Origin: Anaerobaca sp035448545 | Lineage (GTDB): Bacteria; Planctomycetota; Phycisphaerae; Sedimentisphaerales; Anaerobacaceae | DNA: 64,000 nucleotides | Reading direction: 5' to 3' | NCBI GenBank assembly: GCA_035448545.1 | Contig: DAOTJE010000006.1 | Span: 62,001-126,000 of the forward strand | In this document: positions 49,667 to 58,763 of the stretch, one piece after another | Layout of the letters: each line of letters begins with the position of its first letter | How positions within the stretch are numbered: the first letter of the stretch is position 1 | Notes under the pieces: model-generated | What the model was told of the DNA's origin: nothing | The model's database searches: none | The model's input: the letters and a program-made list of their open reading frames with translations, nothing else | Translations under genes and position numbers: made by a program

Positions 49667-51840
49667 GGCAATCGATCCTTTCTATCTGCGGATTGGCTCT
49701 GCGGCGTTCTGACCGTAGTCAGGTAGAGCCAGATGGTGACGAACACCAGGAGGATCACGCCGATCAGGCCGCCCAAGGGGACCATACCCTCCCACAGGGG
49801 CATTTCAATGCCTCGCTGCTTGGCGATCACGATGGGAATGGCGACGAGAATGCCCATCAACGCTTCGCCGGTGATCAGGCCGGAGGCCATCAACAGGCCC
49901 CGTCGTTCGGACCCGTCGATCGCCGCGCTGTCGCTGCGATTGCGCTTGTGGTGCATCTTGACCGCGAAGCTGACCAATCCGCCGATGAAGATCGGAACCG
50001 ATAACTGGAACGGCAGGTAGAACCCGATGGCCACCGCCAGAACCGGCGTCCGGAACGGGTACTGGCGTGCTTGCAGGTATTGATCCAGGATGATGATGCC
50101 CACGGCAATGCCCATCCCCAGGATCAGGTACGCCCAGGGCAGTCCTCCCTCGAAGACGCCCTTGGCCACCGAGGCCATGAGATTGGCCTGAGGCGAGGAC
50201 AGCGCCTTGGAGCCGGCGTCCTTCATTCCGGCAAAGCCGTAGGCGCCCTGGAGCAGGATGAGCACCGGACCGATGATGATCGCGCCCGCCACGGTGCCGA
50301 CCATCTCCATGACCTGCTGCTTCCAGGGGGTGGTGCCGACGAGCCGGCCGCACTTTAGGTCCTGCATTACATCGCCGGCGATGGCGGCGGCGCAGCAGAT
50401 GACCGCGCCGACAATGATCGCGGCGGCCGGGCCGTTTTCCGCCGCCTTGCCCATGAGCAGCACCAGCAGCAGCGACGAAACCAGCACCGTCGAGACCGTG
50501 ACGCCGGAGATAGGGTTGTTCGACGACCCGACCAGACCGGCCATGTACCCCGCCACGGCGGCAAACAAAAAGCCGGTGGCGAGCATCACGAAGGCCATGA
50601 CCAGCGAGATGTGGATCTGCTGGACGTAATGCTGGTAGACCATGAACAACGGAACGATGGACGCCACGATCAGGAAGATGATCCACTGCATCGGCAGGTC
50701 TCTCTCCGTTCGCTCTACGGAGCCTGTGCCCTCCTTGATTTTCTGGTAGGCGCGCAATCCGCTGGCCATCCCGCTCACAAGGGACCTGCGCAGGTGGAAG
50801 ATTGTCCAGAGCCCGCCCACGAGCATGCCGCCGACGCCGAGGTAGCGGGTCCGTTTCGACCAGGTCCGCTGTGCGTACTCCAGCGCCGCCACCGGCCGGC
50901 CCAGTCTGGCCAGAATCTTGTCGTTGTGCTTCCGCACGTCGTTGACGTCTTCGACCGACGCGCTGGGATCGGCGACCTGCGTCCGGAGCACGAAGCAATC
51001 CCACCCTCGCGGCTCGCCCGCGCGGCGATCCCATGCCGCGGCATCGTTCGGATCGATCATTCCGTAGGTGGCGTTCGAAGTATCCCACCCGGCAGGGACA
51101 TTCTGATTCAGAAGCTGATACGTAGGCCACTCGTTCTTGACGGCGACGATGGGGATGGCGACGAACCAGTTGAGCGCACCGCCCACGAAGATCAGCACGG
51201 CGATGTTCAGGCCGACGATGTACCCCACCGACAACAGGGCGGGACTGAGGTTCGATCCGAAGTACGCGATGGAGCCACCCATCCGCCGGGCGCCCTGCAT
51301 GATCTCGGGCCAGATGCCCAGGGCGTTGGCGCCGACCTTGAACAGTCCGCCCGCCAGGGCCGCGTTGACGATGTAGCGGATTCCGGAGGTATCCGTGCGC
51401 CCGGTCTCCAAAACCTTGGCGGTCGCGACGCCCTCGGGGAATTGGAGCTTCTGCTCGATGATCAGGGAACGGCGCAATGGGATTGTGAACAGCACGCCCA
51501 GCAGGCCACCGAACCCGGCGATGACCGCGACCCAGAAGTAGCTGAACTGGTCCCAGAAGCCGATCAGCAGCAGCGCCGGCAGCGTGAAGATCACTCCGGC
51601 GGCAAGCGATTCACCCGCCGAAGCGCACGTGCCGATCAAGTTGCACTCGTAGATCGTACTGGTCTTGAAGAACCGCATGATCCCCAGCGCCATCACCGCC
51701 GCGGGGATGGCGGCCGAGACCGTCATCCCGGCGAAGAGTCCCAGATAGGCATTGGCTGCGGAAAGAACCATGGACAGCACCACGCCGAAGAAGAGAACCC
51801 GGATCGTCAACTCCTTTGGTGTGTTGTGGGCATCGTTCAT
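49663..51840 (-). CDS. OPT-family oligopeptide transporter
   Basis: 725 residues, about 15-16 membrane helices. OPT/YSL family member of the bacterial type: N-terminal ELTIRVLFFGVVLSMVLSAANAYLGLFAGMTVSAAIPAAVMALGIMR, LIGTCASAGESLAAGVIFTLPALLL, EQKLQFPEGVATAKVLETG, NPISGVTVSTVLVSSLLLVLLMG. These motifs mark the peptide transporters of the family. A long cytosolic loop (about 255-320) has no other domain. Proton-coupled uptake of oligopeptides is expected. Translationally coupled to the following M20 dipeptidase; 30 nt after the M2 peptidase stop. Confidence 0.92.
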   Translation of the reverse strand: MNDAHNTPKELTIRVLFFGVVLSMVLSAANAYLGLFAGMTVSAAIPAAVMALGIMRFFKTSTIYECNLIGTCASAGESLAAGVIFTLPALLLIGFWDQFSYFWVAVIAGFGGLLGVLFTIPLRRSLIIEQKLQFPEGVATAKVLETGRTDTSGIRYIVNAALAGGLFKVGANALGIWPEIMQGARRMGGSIAYFGSNLSPALLSVGYIVGLNIAVLIFVGGALNWFVAIPIVAVKNEWPTYQLLNQNVPAGWDTSNATYGMIDPNDAAAWDRRAGEPRGWDCFVLRTQVADPSASVEDVNDVRKHNDKILARLGRPVAALEYAQRTWSKRTRYLGVGGMLVGGLWTIFHLRRSLVSGMASGLRAYQKIKEGTGSVERTERDLPMQWIIFLIVASIVPLFMVYQHYVQQIHISLVMAFVMLATGFLFAAVAGYMAGLVGSSNNPISGVTVSTVLVSSLLLVLLMGKAAENGPAAAIIVGAVICCAAAIAGDVMQDLKCGRLVGTTPWKQQVMEMVGTVAGAIIIGPVLILLQGAYGFAGMKDAGSKALSSPQANLMASVAKGVFEGGLPWAYLILGMGIAVGIIILDQYLQARQYPFRTPVLAVAIGFYLPFQLSVPIFIGGLVSFAVKMHHKRNRSDSAAIDGSERRGLLMASGLITGEALMGILVAIPIVIAKQRGIEMPLWEGMVPLGGLIGVILLVFVTIWLYLTTVRTPQSQSADRKDRLP

Positions 51841-51870
51841 CGTATCTCCCGAGAATCAACCTGGAGAAGG

Positions 51871-53550
51871 CTATTTCACGAACTGCTCGACAAAATACCT
51901 GGGGCTCAGCGGCTCGCCCGTGGCGCGCTCGATCATGACGGTCCAGGGGTAAACGTCACCGACCTCGAAGACCTTCCTCTTGAGGAACCTGCCCACCTTC
52001 GGCTTGCCCACATAGCTTACCGCGTCTGCGGCGTCGAGCTTGAGCACCTTGTGAATGAGATGGTAGTGCAGTTGCGAGGCCAGCAGTTCGCCGAGCATGT
52101 AGTTGTGGTAATAGCACGGCGCGATGGTGAAGTGGATTTTGGCGGCCCAGTCCGGCTCATGCCGTCGCGGCGGACGCTGGACAAGCTGGTACTTCTCGAC
52201 CAGGTCCCACCACAGCGCGTCGAGGTCCTGATCCGGATCGGCGTACAACTGCCTTTCGAAAAAGTACATCACCATAGCCCACCGTGCGAAGATCAACTGC
52301 TTGAGCTGAGCGTACTTGCCGCTGACGGCGGCGATCTCCGCTCTCTGCCTGTCCGAGAGGTTCAGCATCGCCTGCATCCAGGCGGGATCGCGACTGAGCC
52401 GGCCGAACAGCATGGCGATCGCCTCGGTGGTGAACGCATGGGCGGGCTCGCGCAGCAGGTAGGGCACCTCCGGATCATGGTACAGATCATATACGCCGTG
52501 ACCCAGTTCGTGCAGCAGCGTCTCCATCCATGTTTCGTTGTTCACCAGGTTGCACAGGATGCGGACATCGCCGTCCCGGTCGATGTCGGTACAAAAGGCG
52601 TGCTGGTTCTTGCCCTCCTTCTCGTACAGGTCGCTCCTCGCCAGGATCGCGTCGACCGGCAGATCGATGCCGGCGTAGAACGTCCGGGCCAGTTCCTTGA
52701 CGTCCTTGTCCTTGTAGTAGACGTCGAGGTCCAGACTGTAAACCATCGGCGTCTCCTGGAAGAACGGATCGTGGTAATCCCAGGGCAGCATCTCCTCGAC
52801 GGTGATGCCGCTGCGGATCGCCAGCATCTGGTCCAGTTCCGCTTTGAGCCGGGCGAATGGCTCGTTGGTCCGTTCATACAACTCGTTGAAGAGCCGATCC
52901 AGATCGTTGACGTCCTGCTCGCCGGTGGTGAGCACGAGCGTGTGGTAATTGTTGAAGCCGAGCGCCTGCGCCGCCTGGTTGCGCAGCTTGACCAGCCGGA
53001 TCAGGTCGGCCGCCACCGCCTGGCCGACCTGCTTGCTCGCCTCCCAGGCCTGCTTCCGGACGACGCGATTGGTCTGGTCTTTGAGGATAACCTTGATCTC
53101 ATTGTCGGTGACCTTCCGGCCGTCGATGGTGCCGCGGAACGTGCTGAATCGCTTCTCGATCTCCGTGCCAAGCGCGACGATCTTCTCCAGCAGCTCCGGC
53201 TCGATCTGGTTGGACAGGTACTTGTTGTAGAGCACATCGAGCTGCCGGGCGAGGAGGGGGTCCTGGATGTCCCCCGATGCCTTGAGCGCCTTGAGGAAGG
53301 CGAATTCGTCGGGATTGCTGTAGATCCTGCGAAGTTGCAGCGTCAACTGGCTGGAGAGGTCGTAGTCGTTGGCGTCGCCGGTGACCGCGGCGTTCCACGA
53401 GGCCAGGGCGGCCTCCTTCTCGATCGGCTTGATCCTGGCGACATGGTTGGTGACGAACAGTTGCAAATCTTTCTCCTTGTTGTCGGGCCCGCAGCCGCCG
53501 GCGGTTGCGACGACCAGCAGCAGCACGCCAATCCTACACGATTGCCTCAT
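51871..53550 (-). CDS. M2-family peptidyl-dipeptidase (ACE-like) lipoprotein
   Basis: 559 residues from ATG 53550 with GGAG upstream; an extension to 53634 would run through the hairpin repeat. Lipoprotein signal VVATAGGC (Cys20). Zinc motif HELGH at 347-351 (METLLHELGHGVYDLYHDP) and the third ligand Glu376 in FTTEAIAMLFGRL; the all-helical body with NQAAQALGFNNYHTL and WDYHDPFFQE fits angiotensin-converting-enzyme-like M2 peptidases. Removes dipeptides from peptide C-termini in the envelope. It lies between Tricorn and the OPT transporter, and so should feed dipeptides to the OPT/M20 pair. Confidence 0.9.
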   Translation of the reverse strand: MRQSCRIGVLLLVVATAGGCGPDNKEKDLQLFVTNHVARIKPIEKEAALASWNAAVTGDANDYDLSSQLTLQLRRIYSNPDEFAFLKALKASGDIQDPLLARQLDVLYNKYLSNQIEPELLEKIVALGTEIEKRFSTFRGTIDGRKVTDNEIKVILKDQTNRVVRKQAWEASKQVGQAVAADLIRLVKLRNQAAQALGFNNYHTLVLTTGEQDVNDLDRLFNELYERTNEPFARLKAELDQMLAIRSGITVEEMLPWDYHDPFFQETPMVYSLDLDVYYKDKDVKELARTFYAGIDLPVDAILARSDLYEKEGKNQHAFCTDIDRDGDVRILCNLVNNETWMETLLHELGHGVYDLYHDPEVPYLLREPAHAFTTEAIAMLFGRLSRDPAWMQAMLNLSDRQRAEIAAVSGKYAQLKQLIFARWAMVMYFFERQLYADPDQDLDALWWDLVEKYQLVQRPPRRHEPDWAAKIHFTIAPCYYHNYMLGELLASQLHYHLIHKVLKLDAADAVSYVGKPKVGRFLKRKVFEVGDVYPWTVMIERATGEPLSPRYFVEQFVK

Positions 53551-53581
53551 CGTTCCATACTCCCTTGCGACTTCGGCAGAC

Positions 53582-53612
53582 GGCAGCCTCAAGCCCTGCG
53601 TTTGAGGCTGCC
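53582..53612. repeat. Hairpin repeat, GGCTGCC family
   Basis: GGCAGCCTCAA (53582-53592), 9-nt loop, TTGAGGCTGCC (53602-53612): a perfect 11-bp stem followed by ACACATCTG. It stands between the Tricorn stop and the M2 peptidase start, so it could terminate or protect the tricorn transcript. Confidence 0.7.
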
Positions 53613-53630
53613 ACACATCTGCATTCCATG

Positions 53631-56600
53631 TCATTGTCTGCCCGAGCGGTCCGGATACGCCGGCTTCTGCGGGCGTTTAGGCGGTTGCTTGTCCAGCAGC
53701 TTGAGGGCCACCGCAATGGCGGTTTCGAGCTGAGGATCGCCGCCGGCCACCATCTGGTCCGGCGCGTTCTCCACTTCGTAGTCGGGGTCTACGCCATAGC
53801 CCTCGACGGTCCACCGGCCGTCCGTGTCGTATATGCCGAAGGTCGGCGCGCTGACCGATCCGCCGTCGATCAGTCGCGGGTTGCCGCTCAGGCCGATCAG
53901 CCCGCCCCAGGTCCGCGTGCCTACGAGCGGCCCCAGGCCCGCCGCGCGGAAGTAGTACGGGAAGGCGTCGCCGCCGGAGCCCGACCACCCGTTGATAAGC
54001 ATGACCTTCGGGCCCGCGTGGCTCAGGAAGGGCGTCTGCCAGTCACGGTTGTCCCGACGGGCCCAGTAGTTGTAGATCGGGCGATTCAACAACTCGATGA
54101 AACGATCGGGAATCTGGCCGCCGCTGTTGAAACGCTCGTCGATGATCAAGGCGTCCTTGGTCCACTGCGCGGTGAACTGGCGGACCAGTTCGTTCTGGCC
54201 GTTCTGCCCGGTGTCGGGGACGTAGATGTAGCCGACCCGACCCTGCGTTGCGGCTTCCACCTTCTCGCGATTGCTCTGAATCCACGCGAGGTTGCGAAGG
54301 CGAAAGTCACTGCCCATCGGCTGAACGAGAATGTCGTTGGCGTCGTTGACATCGGGCGTGCGGCCGATGGTCAGTGTCACGGTCTGCCCGGCCAGGCCCT
54401 GAAACGCCGCCCACGGGTCCTTCGACGTGTCCAGCGGCTGAGCGTTGACGGCGAGAAGATAGTCGCCCTCTTTGACATCGATGCCCGGCGCCCTCAGCGG
54501 AGAGCGTGCTTCGGCGTCCCACCGGGCGCCGTCGTAGATCTTGGCGATCCGATAGGCATTGTTCGCCCGATCGAGTTCGAAGTCGCAGCCCAGCAGGCCG
54601 ACGTTCAGGCGCGGCGGCGACTCGATGTCGCCACCCCCGACATAGGTGTGTGAGGCGTTCAGCTCGGCGATCATCTCCCCGATGATGTAGTTGAGGTCTT
54701 CACGGTCGGCCAGATAGGGCAGCAGGGCGCCGTAGCGCTGCTTCATCGCGGGCCAGTCGAGCCCGTGCATGTTGGGGTCGTAGAAATAGTCTCGCTGGAT
54801 GCGCCAGGCTTCGGTGAAGATCTGCTGCCATTCTTCGCGGGGGTTGATCCAGGCCTTCAGATCGCCGGTTTCGATCTTGCCGTCGCCGACCTTCTTGTTC
54901 TCGCCGACGTCGATGATGCCGTACGTCGAGCGGCTCTTGTAGAGAATCTTCTTGCCGTCGGCGGAAAGGTCATAGCCGTCGATGTTGTCGATGACGGTCT
55001 TCTCCTCGCGCTCCTTCAGATCGTAGTAGAGCAGCGTCCCCCCGGGCTCGCCGGGCTTCCTTGCGCCGGCCGGCATGTAGCGCGCGAACAGCAGCTTGCC
55101 CTTGACCGATGCCAGACCGCCGAAATTGCCCGCCTGGATCGGCAGCGCGACCACCCGCCGTTCGAAGCCCTCGAAATCAATCTTCACCGGCTCGGATTTG
55201 TCCTTCTTCTTGTCGTCCTTGTCTATCTCGTTCTTCTTGCCTTCCTCCTCGCCACTCTCAGTCGTTTCGGCGGGCTTGTCCGCCTTATTCGGATCGGCAC
55301 CCCCTTCTTCCCCCTTCGCACCCTTCTGACTCTGCTCGTCCTTCTTGATCTCCTCCTCGTCGCTGCGCGGCGCGAGCGGACTGGGCGTATCTTTCGTCAG
55401 AGTCACCGCAAACAACTGTGTGGAGTTGGGATAGATCCAGGTCCAGTCCATGTCCCCATAGACCGGGTCGAACGAGCGGTTCGAGCGGAAGAACAGGTAC
55501 TTGCCCTCGACGTCGAAGACGGGCGAGCCGTCGTCGTAGAAGTCGCTGGTGACCTGGCGGACAGTCCGGTCGTTGACGTCGTAGATCATGATGTTGCCAT
55601 GGCGGTTGGCCCCGCTTTTGGCGTAGGCGAGCCAGCGGCTGTCGGGTGACCAGGCGTAAGACGACATGGTGCTCCACTCGTCTTTGTCGACGAAGGTTAT
55701 GTGGCCATCATTGACGTCGGCGATAAAGAGGCTGCCTGTCTTGTCGCTGAAGGCGACCCGCTTGCTGTCGGGTGACCAAAGGGGGTTATACCGGAAGGCG
55801 GCGCCGCCCTGCGTGACTTGCCGGGGCCGGCCCTTGCCGTCGCTGGGGTGCAGGTACAGCTCGTACTCGCCCGTCGCATCGGCGAAATACGCGATCCACT
55901 TGCCGTCGGGCGACCAGGCGGGGTAGCGCTCGGCCACGCCTGAGGTGTTGGTCAGGTCGCGCACGCTGCCGTGCTTGGCGGGCACAGTGAACACCTCGCC
56001 CCGCGCCTCAAAGAGCGCCCGTTGGCCCGTGGGCGACAGCGAAAAGCTCTGGATCAGGTTGGAGACGCTCTTCAGCTCCGTCCGCACCTGGGGCAGGTCG
56101 TCGGGCACCTTGACCTGGATCGGCCGCGATTGTCCCGTCGCCAGGTCGAGCAGATAGAGCTGGCCGCCGTTCTCAAAGACGATGGCATCGGGCCCCAGGC
56201 TGGGCCATTTTACGTCGTACTCGGTGAAGTCCGTCACCTGCCGGAACTGCTTGCTCCGCAGCGAATAGGCCCAGATGTTGAGCTTCTGATCGGCGGCGCG
56301 ATCGGAGAGGAAATAGATGGTGTCGCCATGCCACATCGGCACCGCGTCCGTGCCGGCGAAATCGGTGAGCTTCTCGGCGGTGTTGTTGAGGAAATCGTAC
56401 AGCCACAGGTCGCTGGCCATGCCGCCCCGATAGCGCTTCCACGTGCGGAACTCGCGTGAGATGAACTGGTAGACGATCTGGCTGCCGTCGGGGCTGAACG
56501 AGCCGAGTTCGGCGTACGGCAAAGGCAGTGTCTGGGGCAGGCCGCCTTCGATGGACTGCTTGAAGAAGCGATTGAAGCGGCCGGATGGGCTGACCATACC

Positions 56601-56996
56601 CGAACGGTAGAGCACATGCTGGCCGTCGGGGTACCACTCGACCACGAGGTCGGTAGCGGAATGGTGCGTCAGCCGGCGGGGCTGGCCTCCTTGCGCGCCG
56701 ACCACATAGACATCGGTATTGCCGTCGTAGTTGCCGCTGAAGGCAATCAGCCGGCCGTCGGGCGAGAATTTGGGGAACATCTCATCGCCTTTGGGCGAGC
56801 TGAGCCGCCGGGCGGTACCGCCTTCCCTGGGGACGGTCCACAGATCGCCCGCGTAGGAAAAGACAATCGCCTCGCTGCTGACATCGGGAAAACGCAGCAT
56901 GCGGGCATCGGGCACATGGGTTAGATCATCGATTTCGGCCGCGATCGCGCCGGCCGGCAGCAGCAGAATCAAGGCTAATGTGGCTGTAATTCTCAT
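53631..56996 (-). CDS. Tricorn-type protease
   Basis: 1121 residues from ATG 56996 (MRITATLALILLLPAGAIAAE; AAAGGTGA upstream), exported by a signal peptide. Order: beta-propeller repeats (KFSPDGRLIAFSG, SFSPDGSQIVYQF, AWSPDGKWIAYFA, LWSPDSKRVAFSD, AWSPDSRWLAYAK), a 55-residue Lys/Glu-rich linker (about 550-605), a second propeller-like section, the C1 domain (INPREEWQQIFTEAWRIQRDYFYDPNMHGLDWP), a PDZ domain and the S41-like C2 core with catalytic Ser in NGWSGSGGDAFPYYFR. Tricorn cuts peptides of 6-12 residues into di- to tetrapeptides; here in the envelope, upstream of M2 and OPT genes. Complete length. Confidence 0.93.
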   Translation of the reverse strand: MRITATLALILLLPAGAIAAEIDDLTHVPDARMLRFPDVSSEAIVFSYAGDLWTVPREGGTARRLSSPKGDEMFPKFSPDGRLIAFSGNYDGNTDVYVVGAQGGQPRRLTHHSATDLVVEWYPDGQHVLYRSGMVSPSGRFNRFFKQSIEGGLPQTLPLPYAELGSFSPDGSQIVYQFISREFRTWKRYRGGMASDLWLYDFLNNTAEKLTDFAGTDAVPMWHGDTIYFLSDRAADQKLNIWAYSLRSKQFRQVTDFTEYDVKWPSLGPDAIVFENGGQLYLLDLATGQSRPIQVKVPDDLPQVRTELKSVSNLIQSFSLSPTGQRALFEARGEVFTVPAKHGSVRDLTNTSGVAERYPAWSPDGKWIAYFADATGEYELYLHPSDGKGRPRQVTQGGAAFRYNPLWSPDSKRVAFSDKTGSLFIADVNDGHITFVDKDEWSTMSSYAWSPDSRWLAYAKSGANRHGNIMIYDVNDRTVRQVTSDFYDDGSPVFDVEGKYLFFRSNRSFDPVYGDMDWTWIYPNSTQLFAVTLTKDTPSPLAPRSDEEEIKKDEQSQKGAKGEEGGADPNKADKPAETTESGEEEGKKNEIDKDDKKKDKSEPVKIDFEGFERRVVALPIQAGNFGGLASVKGKLLFARYMPAGARKPGEPGGTLLYYDLKEREEKTVIDNIDGYDLSADGKKILYKSRSTYGIIDVGENKKVGDGKIETGDLKAWINPREEWQQIFTEAWRIQRDYFYDPNMHGLDWPAMKQRYGALLPYLADREDLNYIIGEMIAELNASHTYVGGGDIESPPRLNVGLLGCDFELDRANNAYRIAKIYDGARWDAEARSPLRAPGIDVKEGDYLLAVNAQPLDTSKDPWAAFQGLAGQTVTLTIGRTPDVNDANDILVQPMGSDFRLRNLAWIQSNREKVEAATQGRVGYIYVPDTGQNGQNELVRQFTAQWTKDALIIDERFNSGGQIPDRFIELLNRPIYNYWARRDNRDWQTPFLSHAGPKVMLINGWSGSGGDAFPYYFRAAGLGPLVGTRTWGGLIGLSGNPRLIDGGSVSAPTFGIYDTDGRWTVEGYGVDPDYEVENAPDQMVAGGDPQLETAIAVALKLLDKQPPKRPQKPAYPDRSGRQ

Positions 56997-57077
56997 CGGG
57001 TTCACCTTTCCCCTCGACACATCATTTCGGCGCTCGTTCGTAGTGTGCCCCTCAGAGCCTGCCCTGAGCTTGCCGAA

Positions 57078-57127
57078 GGGGCATACCTCCTATAGAGACA
57101 GTAACGCCTTACGGCGTCACTACAAAC
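57078..57127 (+). repeat. Interspersed hairpin repeat, copy 2
   Basis: GGGGCATA (57078-57085), 15 nt, then GTAACGCC-TTAC-GGCGTCACTACAAAC (57101-57127). Same order, loop and flank as copy 1 at 20772-20820; the differing stem bases remain paired. Confidence 0.65.
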
Positions 57128-57260
57128 CGGGACGCCCATCGTACCGGCAGGGCCGCCGCGAATCAAGGCCGCCTCCAAATCATCTGCCTGTCCTTTGACG
57201 GCGGCACACAGAGATTTCCTCTTTGAGACGGGACGCCAGGTCTGTACCATGCGGCACAAA

Positions 57261-57278
57261 GGCGAATCAGGATTCGCC
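57261..57278. repeat. GGCGAATC hairpin
   Basis: GGCGAATC-AG-GATTCGCC, a perfect 8-bp stem with a 2-nt loop, followed by CCTACATGG. A looser relative (CCGAATCC...GATTCGCCCGTAC) stands at about 15108-15141. Common as a repeat in environmental genomes by my recollection. Confidence 0.55.
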
Positions 57279-57312
57279 CCTACATGGAATTGGCGACGAA
57301 CCGAGGACTCCT

Positions 57313-58665
57313 ATGGCCAAACGTGAATATCTGACCGCCCCGCTGCCCTCCGAGAAGATGCCCGCCGGCATTCCCCACATCCTGACGAACGAGGCCGCTG
57401 AACGCTTCGCGTTCTACGGCATGAGCTCCATCCTCGTCGTCTTCATGACGAAGTACCTCATGGGCAGCGACGGCACCCTCTCTGTCATGGGCGACGAGCG
57501 GGCCAAGGAATGGTTTCACCTCTTTACGGCGGCGGTCTACTTCACGCCCTTGATCGGTGCGGTGCTCTCCGACGTCTGGCTGGGCAAATATCGTACAATC
57601 GTGATCTTCTCCGTGGTGTACTGCCTCGGTTTCGCGGCGTTGGCTTGGGACCACACGCGGGTCGGTCTGGGCCTAGGCCTCGTGCTGATTGCGCTGGGCT
57701 CCGGCATCATCAAACCGTGTGTCTCCGCCAATGTGGGCGACCAGTTCGGCCAGTGCAACAAGCACCTGCTTCCGAAGATGTATAGCTGGTTCTATTTCTC
57801 CATCAACGTGGGGGCTTGTATCTCCATGCTGGCCTGTCCGTGGCTGCTGGACAAGTACGGCGCGGGCGTCGGATTCGGCGTGCCCGCTGCGCTCATGGCA
57901 TTTGCCACCCTGGTGTTTGTCATGGGCCGAAGGAGATACGTGCACATCCCGCCCGCCGGCGAGAGCGTGCTCCGCGAGGTGCTCGAAAGAGAGACTCTGA
58001 AGATCCTGGCCCGTCTGTGCGTGATCTTCGTGTTCGTCTCCATGTTCTTCGCTCTGTTCTATCAGTCACAATCGGCCTGGGTGCTGCAAGCTGAGAAGAT
58101 GAATCTGCGATGGCTGGGCATCCATTGGCTGCCGGCCCAGGTGCAGTTCGTCAACTCCTTCTACATCATCCTCATGATCCCGCTGTTCACCTACGCAATC
58201 TACCCGGCTCTGAATCGGGTATTCGCGCTGACGCCTCTGCGGAAGATCGGGATCGGCATGTTCGTCACTGCCGTCTGCTTCGTCGTACCGGCTTGGGTGG
58301 AAATCCAGATCGCCAAAGGTTTGGCGCCGAGCATTGGCTGGCAGTTCTTTGCCTACGTGCTCCTGACGGCAGGCGAAATCCTCGCCTCCATCCCCGTCCT
58401 GGAGTTCGCCTACACCCAGGCGCCGAAGAAGCTCAAGACCTTCGTGATGAGCCTGTATTTGCTGGCGATCTCGTTGGGCAACGTTTTCTCTGCCCTCGTG
58501 AACCACTTCATCCAGAACGAGGACGGATCGAGCAAGCTGCCGGGCGCGAGCTATTACTGGTTCTTCGCGATCGCCATGCTGGTGACTCTGGCGCTGTACA
58601 TCCCGGTCGCCATGCGCTATCCCGTCAAGGAGTTCATCCAGGACGAGGCGCCGCAGGAGGCGTAG
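57313..58665 (+). CDS. POT/PTR2-family proton-dependent oligopeptide transporter
   Basis: 450 residues from ATG 57313 (MAKREYLTAPLPSEKMPAG). Twelve membrane helices of the major facilitator fold. The POT motif in TM1 is intact, NEAAERFAFYGMSSILVVFM (E-x-x-E-R-F-x-x-Y, proton and peptide coupling), and the TM5-type signature KMYSWFYFSINVGACISML is present. Imports di- and tripeptides with protons. It is divergent from Tricorn, so the island has two peptide importers, POT for short and OPT for longer peptides. Terminated by stem-loops at 58678-58733. Length is on the short side for POTs but complete. Confidence 0.93.
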   Translation: MAKREYLTAPLPSEKMPAGIPHILTNEAAERFAFYGMSSILVVFMTKYLMGSDGTLSVMGDERAKEWFHLFTAAVYFTPLIGAVLSDVWLGKYRTIVIFSVVYCLGFAALAWDHTRVGLGLGLVLIALGSGIIKPCVSANVGDQFGQCNKHLLPKMYSWFYFSINVGACISMLACPWLLDKYGAGVGFGVPAALMAFATLVFVMGRRRYVHIPPAGESVLREVLERETLKILARLCVIFVFVSMFFALFYQSQSAWVLQAEKMNLRWLGIHWLPAQVQFVNSFYIILMIPLFTYAIYPALNRVFALTPLRKIGIGMFVTAVCFVVPAWVEIQIAKGLAPSIGWQFFAYVLLTAGEILASIPVLEFAYTQAPKKLKTFVMSLYLLAISLGNVFSALVNHFIQNEDGSSKLPGASYYWFFAIAMLVTLALYIPVAMRYPVKEFIQDEAPQEA

Positions 58666-58677
58666 CCATTGCATGGG

Positions 58678-58733
58678 TCCCGATAGCCGTCGGGATGCCT
58701 GCCCCTGATTCGGGGATAGTCTGCCCGCGTTTT
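58678..58733 (+). terminator. Stem-loops after the POT gene
   Basis: TCCCGA-TAGCCG-TCGGGA (58678-58695), then CCCC-TGATTC-GGGG (about 58702-58715), then GCGTTTTT. The short T-tract suggests an intrinsic terminator, though the second stem is weak. Confidence 0.5.
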
Positions 58734-58763
58734 TCCAGGATTTGTGCCGCGAGGCCTTGTAAC

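Larger units (their letters stand above)
56997..57312. other. Divergent promoter region packed with repeats
   Basis: 316 nt between Tricorn and the POT gene. It contains the CCTGAGCTTGCCGAAGG-type palindrome (near 57060), repeat copy 2 (57078-57127) and the GGCGAATC hairpin at 57261. No clear sigma70 pair stands out. Confidence 0.55.

Noticed and set aside
50611..53733. A plus-strand open frame of over 1000 codons opposite the OPT and M2 peptidase genes
   Set aside because: It is the shadow of two clearly recognised minus-strand genes; its product has no membrane or domain pattern and an extreme composition.
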